This document shows, piece by piece, positions 58,771-64,000 of a stretch of DNA of 64,000 nt. Source of the DNA: Cinclus cinclus (lineage: Eukaryota > Chordata > Aves > Passeriformes > Cinclidae). The translations under genes and the position numbers were made by a program. Within the stretch, counting starts at the first letter, position 1; each line of letters opens with the position of its first letter. The stretch covers positions 6,007,598 through 6,071,597 of the forward strand of contig NC_085073.1 in NCBI RefSeq assembly GCF_963662255.1, read 5' to 3'. The notes below the pieces were generated by a model. It saw only the letters and a list, made by a program, of their open reading frames with translations, searched no databases and was not told the DNA's origin.

Positions 58771-61477
58771 CCAAATGTTGATTATTCCCCAGGAAAGCAC
58801 TGCTGTCACTCTCAGGCACTCACTGGGCTTTCTGAGCCCCCTTTTCTCTCTCTCAGTGACAGCAGCCTGCTCACCTGGCTGCAATTTCAGATATTTTTTA
58901 TCTCCCTCTGTCTCAAGCCCTTTCCTGGAGAATCAGGGTGTTTTACCACGGAATTTGAGCTGTAGTTTGCTCTTATCACACCCTTTTCTTTCTCTGAGGT
59001 GCTCCAAAAGACAGTTTCAAACAAGTGGCTTTGCACCATAAAATTTATTTCCCTCATTTATCAGGGCATGGAAGATAAACTCCATTATTTACATATTACA
59101 GGTGCCTGCTGAGGTGAAAATACTGCTGTTGTTTGATTTCATAATATTAATTTTTTAATTACGTGGGAAATTAAAATAAAAAGCTCAACTTGCAAATCCA
59201 TCTCTTCAGCCACCTATTGAACTGTCTGATAACAGCAGGGGTGAATTTATATCAGTAAATAATGGAAGTATTTGTAGTTGTTTGCAATAAATTATCCAAA
59301 ACATAATAAAATTATAAAAACAGTCAGTATTCTCCCAAGCTCTCAAAGCATTATAGAGATTAAAAAGTCCAGAAGTCTTCCCAACCTTTCATTCATTTGT
59401 GTCTGCTCATAATTGATTTTAATTCTGAGGTTGGGAATGTGGAGAGGCACCAGCAGCTGCTGGAGTTAAGAAAATTGTGACCAACACAGAAAATTCCCTT
59501 TTCCTTGGTTTACCAGGATTTTCTCTTATTTATTTGTGATTTGTTCCTCATTGAATTAAAGAAATCCCAGGCAGTTTTCAGGGTGGCTGGGTTCACAAAC
59601 GAGCAGTTCTTTGAATATGTATTAATTTCAGTAATTCTACGAGTAGCAAGCGTTGAGTTTTTAAAATTCAAATTTAGTGTGAATTTTGGATTATTAACAG
59701 AAAATGATTCCCTTGAGGAGCCAAGGAAAGTTTTTTTGGCACCTTAAAGAACTTTTTAAAAATAATCAAAGGGTTAATGAGGTGATCTGTAGCTCGTGCC
59801 ACTAAATCTAAACTGGAATCATTAAATGGCTGTTAAAATCTCTTTCTTTTTAAGCTTTTATTTGTTTTTCTTATCAACATGAGGGTTGTGAATGGGGAGA
59901 AATGTCCCTTTGAAGGCACCAGTCCCGCTGGGATGGCAGCAGGAACTGCAGCTTTTGTTTGACTTGGTGTTTAATTCCAACTGCAGAGAGAAACCAGACC
60001 AGCATTTGGGAGCTTCTTTTCCTTCTGCTTCCTCTCAGCACAAGTTCCTCCCATCCAAAATCCAAAATCTCAATTTCTGCAGCAGGCCCGGGTGCTCCAG
60101 GTGAAAATTCTTGGGGAATTTCATCCCTGTCCAAGCAAACTCTTGCTCAGCACAACGGGATTTCCCAATAATGCAGCTTCTAAAACCCCCTCTAAATCCT
60201 GCCAGCAGAACTGAAGTCCCAATTAAGCTTCAATAATTATTTTCTAATTTTAATCCGTGCTGGTTTTGCTGCTTATTAGGCTGGAGGTGCTAAAGAGGAA
60301 AGGTTTTTATTTTTTTAAAGAGGAAAAAAAAAAAAAAAAGAAATTATAAGAAAGCTCAGTGTGGAAACTGCAAGGCAGTGAAAAGGTGTTATCAGTAAAT
60401 CTTTGCTTCCTGTAGTCACCAGATATCTGGGGTTTTATCAAACGGACACTCCACCCTTTTATTATCGTTCTGGCAGTCCAAATCTCATCTGTTAAAAAAG
60501 ACATTTTTAGAAAAAATTTTACAATGCACTGGGGTTGATTTACAGTGCCAAAAATCACCAAACTTCCCAAAAAGTTCTGCCCACAAATTTGTATTTACTC
60601 AGAATTTTTCAGGGAAGAATTTCAATAAGTTAAAGTATTGAATTATTAATAAATGCTTCATTTAGTTCCCATCTGTATATTAGAAAGTCTGTAGGAAGAC
60701 TGGATTTGTATTTAGGGTTTTTTTTCTGTCTTTATTTATTATTTATTTAATTGTAGAATTTGAATCTCTCCCTACAAACACAGCTGTATGTCCAGCAAAT
60801 GGTGACCCAAATGGAAAAATTGATGAATTTCATAAAAATGTTCAAATAAATTATATGATTGTTCGTGATTAAATTGGATTTTAAAGAAAAAAAAAAAAGA
60901 AGTGAGGATTTAAAGTTGAGTAAGAGGCTGGTGGAAGGGAAATTACAGATTCCATTTGGGTCTGGCGTTTGGGGAATGTTTCTTGAGAGCAAGAAAACCA
61001 GGCAGAAATAAAGTGGATTAACAAGCAAAAGCTGTTTCCTTACCAAAAGCTTTCTTGGGAAGGAACTGGGATATTTAGCAATATTTTCAGCTGTCAGGGA
61101 GCTGCTCTTGGCCACCTCACAGAAAAATGGAAAAACTGCAATTTAGAGTCACCAAGTTCTCGTGGTTGATGAAATTAATAAATCTGGTGAGCACTCAGTA
61201 ATTCCTTATCATTCTTCCCTGGCTAAATTCATCCAGAATCCAAATTGCATTAATTGAATCCAAGCCCAGGAGATAACCCTGGAGCTGCCCTGAGACTTGT
61301 TAACATTTCCAGAGTAAGGGGAATTTTTCTATTAAGAAAAAGCTTTTTGTTTCTTGCTTTTAAAATCAAACCCTCCTCAAAACCTCACCCCCAGTTGTGC
61401 CATGTGCCTGCAGGGTGGATGGAAAGGAAAATGAAATTTTATTTTAGGCACAGCATCTGGTTTCCTAAAGGGTGAGG

Positions 61478-61620
61478 ACAGATAGCCCAGAGAAATTGTG
61501 GATTTCCCATCCCTGCAAGTGTCCAAGGCCAGACTGGAGCAGCCTGGGGTAGTGGAAAGTGTGGGGTGGAATTAAATAACATTTAAGGTCCCTTCCCAAA
61601 GTTTTATTGTGGATTTTGGT
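61478..61620 (+). mobile_element. CR1 LINE 3'-end fragment
   Basis: GTGTCCAAGGCCAGACTGG, GCAGCCTGGGGTAGTGG and CATTTAAGGTCCCTTCCCAA. Confidence 0.75.
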
Positions 61621-62924
61621 GCAATGAGGTATCTCAGAGAAATTTGTAGATTTTGCTGAGAAGGAAAAAAAAAACAAAAACCCAGAGCTGATTTCACTCC
61701 TGATTTCCTGCTGGAATGACAACAAGCTCCTAAGATTCAAACCAACTTTATTTTCCAGCTCAAAATCCAGAGGACACAAATCCTGCTCTGCATCCACTTG
61801 ATCTTCACAGATTGCAAGTGGCAGTTGTTGATGGGCTCCAATAAATGTGGAGTCTGGGGGCCACTCTGTCCTGCAAGGCAGGAGCTGAGCAGAGCAGCCT
61901 CTCCCTGCTGTGCTGATGGATGAGAGCAGGGAGCAGCAATCACTCCTCTTATTTTTGGCACTGATCTCCAGGAGTGTTTATCCTTGCTAAAATTAATGGT
62001 GCAGCCAAAGCCATTGAACAGCCTGAGCTCCCTCCCCAGCTCTTGGGTCACTTCATTTCCATGGAAGTGCAGCACAAAAGACAAATGCTCCTGACCTCCC
62101 TGTCCTGTGCTGCTTTGAGGTGGGAATATCCTGACAAAAAAACCCCTAAAATCCTAAAAAAAACACCGAGCTACCCCCTCCTCCCTGGGTGCCTTTTGGA
62201 GTTTCTTGAAAGGAAACCAACACCTGTTGAAATAATTACTTCAATGTTTGGCCCAAATCCCAAACAATGCTTTAAAAAAAAATATTAAAAAAAAAAAAAA
62301 AAACCTAAAAAAACAAAAACATGTGCAGGGGCCAGGGGGGATAAAAAAACACAGCTAGTTCTGATATTGTGCTTTTTGTGCTCTTTGAGTTGGAAGGGCT
62401 GTGATTCATTAAGTGATACCAGCACAGGGTTTCTCTAATTTCATGTCTTGCTTCAGGAACTGCGTGGCAAAATATTGCACAAGAAAAGCTAAAGGGCCCT
62501 TCCTGCTCCTTACATGGGTTCTCTCTGAGCCATTGGATAGGAAAAATTTGGAATATTTTATAAATCTTCAGCCTGAGGGGTTATTAGCCCTTTTTTAAGG
62601 GGAAAAAAAAACCCCTCAACAGCTTTGTGGGTGGTGTTTTTCCCTTGCAGCCTGGCAAAGGCAGGACACAATCTTGGAGTTGTTTTCCCACTTCAGTGAT
62701 CCTGGGATTCTGTGCTCCATGAAGAGGTTTCATCTCCTAAATCAAGGATTAATTTGGTCCCTCAGCTCAAGCACAGAGATTTTGGCTGTCTGTGCTGTTG
62801 GAAATTGGTGGTTTCTGGGGGAAATTCTGTGAATAAAAGGTATTTGAGTTTTCTGGGAATTGTTTGGATGTCAGGAGAATGTGTGAGCTGTCCTCTTGGT
62901 TGATCTTTTATTCAGGGACTATTT

Positions 62925-63115
62925 TAATATGAAATTCCTCCCTGGAGTGGAATTCCCAGAGCAGCTGTGGCTGCCCCTGGATCCCTGGCAGTGCCCAAGG
63001 CCAGGCTGGAGCAGCCTGGGATGGTGGGAGGTGTCCCTGCCATGGCAGAGGTGGGATGAGATGATCCTTAAGGTCACGTCCAGCCCAAATCATTCTGGAA
63101 TTCTGTGATCTTCCA
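62925..63115 (+). mobile_element. CR1 LINE 3'-end fragment
   Basis: CAGAGCAGCTGTGGCTGCCC, CCAAGGCCAGGCTGGAGCAG, GCCATGGCAGAGGTGGG, GATCCTTAAGGTCACGTCC and a terminal GGAATTCTGTGATC; one of the clearer copies here. Confidence 0.85.
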
Positions 63116-63192
63116 TGGATACTCCCCAAAGTGCTGGCATGGAATAAACAGGCTGGGCCTTTTCTGTGCATCCTGTCTGAATGCTGGCAGTG

Positions 63193-63835
63193 TGCTGTGG
63201 GCACTCTGAGCATCCCTGAGCACCCCTGGACATCCCTAAACTTTCCTGAATATTCCTGAGCACCCCTGGGCATCCCTGAGCATTCCTGAATATCCCTGAG
63301 TATTCCTGGACATCACTGAGCATTCCTCAGCATCTCTGAGTATCCCTGAGCATTCCTGAAAATTCCTGAGCACCCTTGAACATCCCTGAGCACCCCTGGA
63401 CATCCCTGAGCATCCCTAAACATTCCTGAATATCCCTGAACACCCCCGAGCATCCCTGAGAACCTGTGAGCATCCCTGAATATATCCCTGAGAATCCCAG
63501 AATATCCTTGAGCATCCCTGAGCATCCCTGAGCATTCCTGAAAATTCCTAAGCATCCCTGAACACCCCTTAGCATCCCAGAATATCACTGAGCATCTCTG
63601 AGCATTCCTGACAACCTCTGAGCATGCCTGAAAATTCCTGAGCACTCCTGAACATCCCTGAGTGTCCCTCAACATCCCTGAGAATCTCTCAGCATCCCTG
63701 AGCATTCCTGAAAATTCCTGAGCACCCCTCGGCATCCCTGAAACATCCCTGAGTTCTCCTGAACATCCCAGAATATCCCTGAACATCCCTGAGCTCTCGT
63801 GAACATCCTGAGCATCCCATGTAAACATCCAGAAA
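63193..63835. repeat. 10-bp array (CATCCCTGAG)n
   Basis: About 60 copies of CATCCCTGAG and variants (CATTCCTGAA, CACCCCTGAG, TATCCCTGAG). It starts 80 bp after a CR1 end. The minus strand is open over long distances in two frames. Confidence 0.95.
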
Positions 63836-64000
63836 TGTCTCCAACGCTGAGTGAACCCCTGGAATATTTTACTGGAGGGCAGTACCTGGGATTGAGTGGA
63901 ACTTTGCAGATCATCCCCTTCATTTCCACGTGTACCTGTCCCACAGGGAATCCTCGTGGTGGTTTGATTCTTCCTTGGCTGAAGGGGTTTTCTGTGAAAA

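Larger units (their letters stand above)
46309..64000 (+). other. CRTC1: CRTC1 intron 1 (5' part)
   Basis: At least 17.7 kb. No sequence resembling exon 2 (a Gln/Leu-rich QLQKSQYLQLGQ-type segment) was found in any plus-strand frame. GC-rich for the first kilobase, then AT-rich. It holds minisatellites at 46740-47140, 55944-56225, 58030-58770 and 63193-63835, CR1 pieces at 50165-50435, 51925-52140, 52735-52865, 61478-61620 and 62925-63115, and a local duplication (54470-54712 and 56238-56492). Confidence 0.8.

Noticed and set aside
57467..59041. Open frame of 524 codons on the plus strand in CRTC1 intron 1
   Set aside because: Its centre is the polypyrimidine array read as Pro/Ser/His/Phe repeats; not a gene.

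Overview
This is vertebrate nuclear DNA, most likely from a bird. It holds spliced genes with consensus GT-AG introns, many 3'-end fragments of CR1-type LINEs, GC-rich CpG promoters and a very high load of minisatellites, as is typical of an avian microchromosome. The gene order CRLF1 (minus), TMEM59L, KLHL26, CRTC1 (all plus) matches, from memory, the human 19p13.11 block, whose chicken counterpart I recall as chromosome 28. No species can be named from the sequence alone.

Layout. At 1-1500, a minus-strand signal-peptide exon is the probable first coding exon of CRLF1; the rest of that gene lies off the left edge. A 4.3 kb divergent intergenic region follows. TMEM59L occupies 5755-9828 with eight coding exons that join to 336 residues, and a 3'UTR to about 11390. 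From 11391 to 19899 there is repeat-rich intergenic DNA. KLHL26 has three coding exons (19900-19946, 30864-31046, 34114-35695) that join to 603 residues: a BTB-BACK-Kelch protein. From 36086 to 46182 is a 10 kb intergenic region with a striking inverted duplication. CRTC1 exon 1 (46183-46308) encodes the 42-residue CREB-binding segment. Everything from 46309 to the right edge is its first intron, and I find no second exon there.

The four genes do not form a pathway. CRLF1 is a secreted cytokine partner, TMEM59L a brain-enriched Golgi/endosomal membrane protein, KLHL26 a probable CUL3 ubiquitin-ligase adaptor and CRTC1 a CREB coactivator. They sit together by conserved synteny.

The most unusual structure is non-coding. 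Two nearly identical arms (41178-41462 and 45491-45790) lie in opposite orientation about 4 kb apart, just upstream of the CRTC1 promoter. Between them are a roughly 1 kb array of 20-bp units with a 100-bp higher-order repeat, an array whose units look like splice donors, and a possible endogenous-retrovirus LTR. Other arrays bracket the first exon of KLHL26. Exon boundaries were read by eye from frame, splice consensus and remembered family sequences. No alignment or database search was run.
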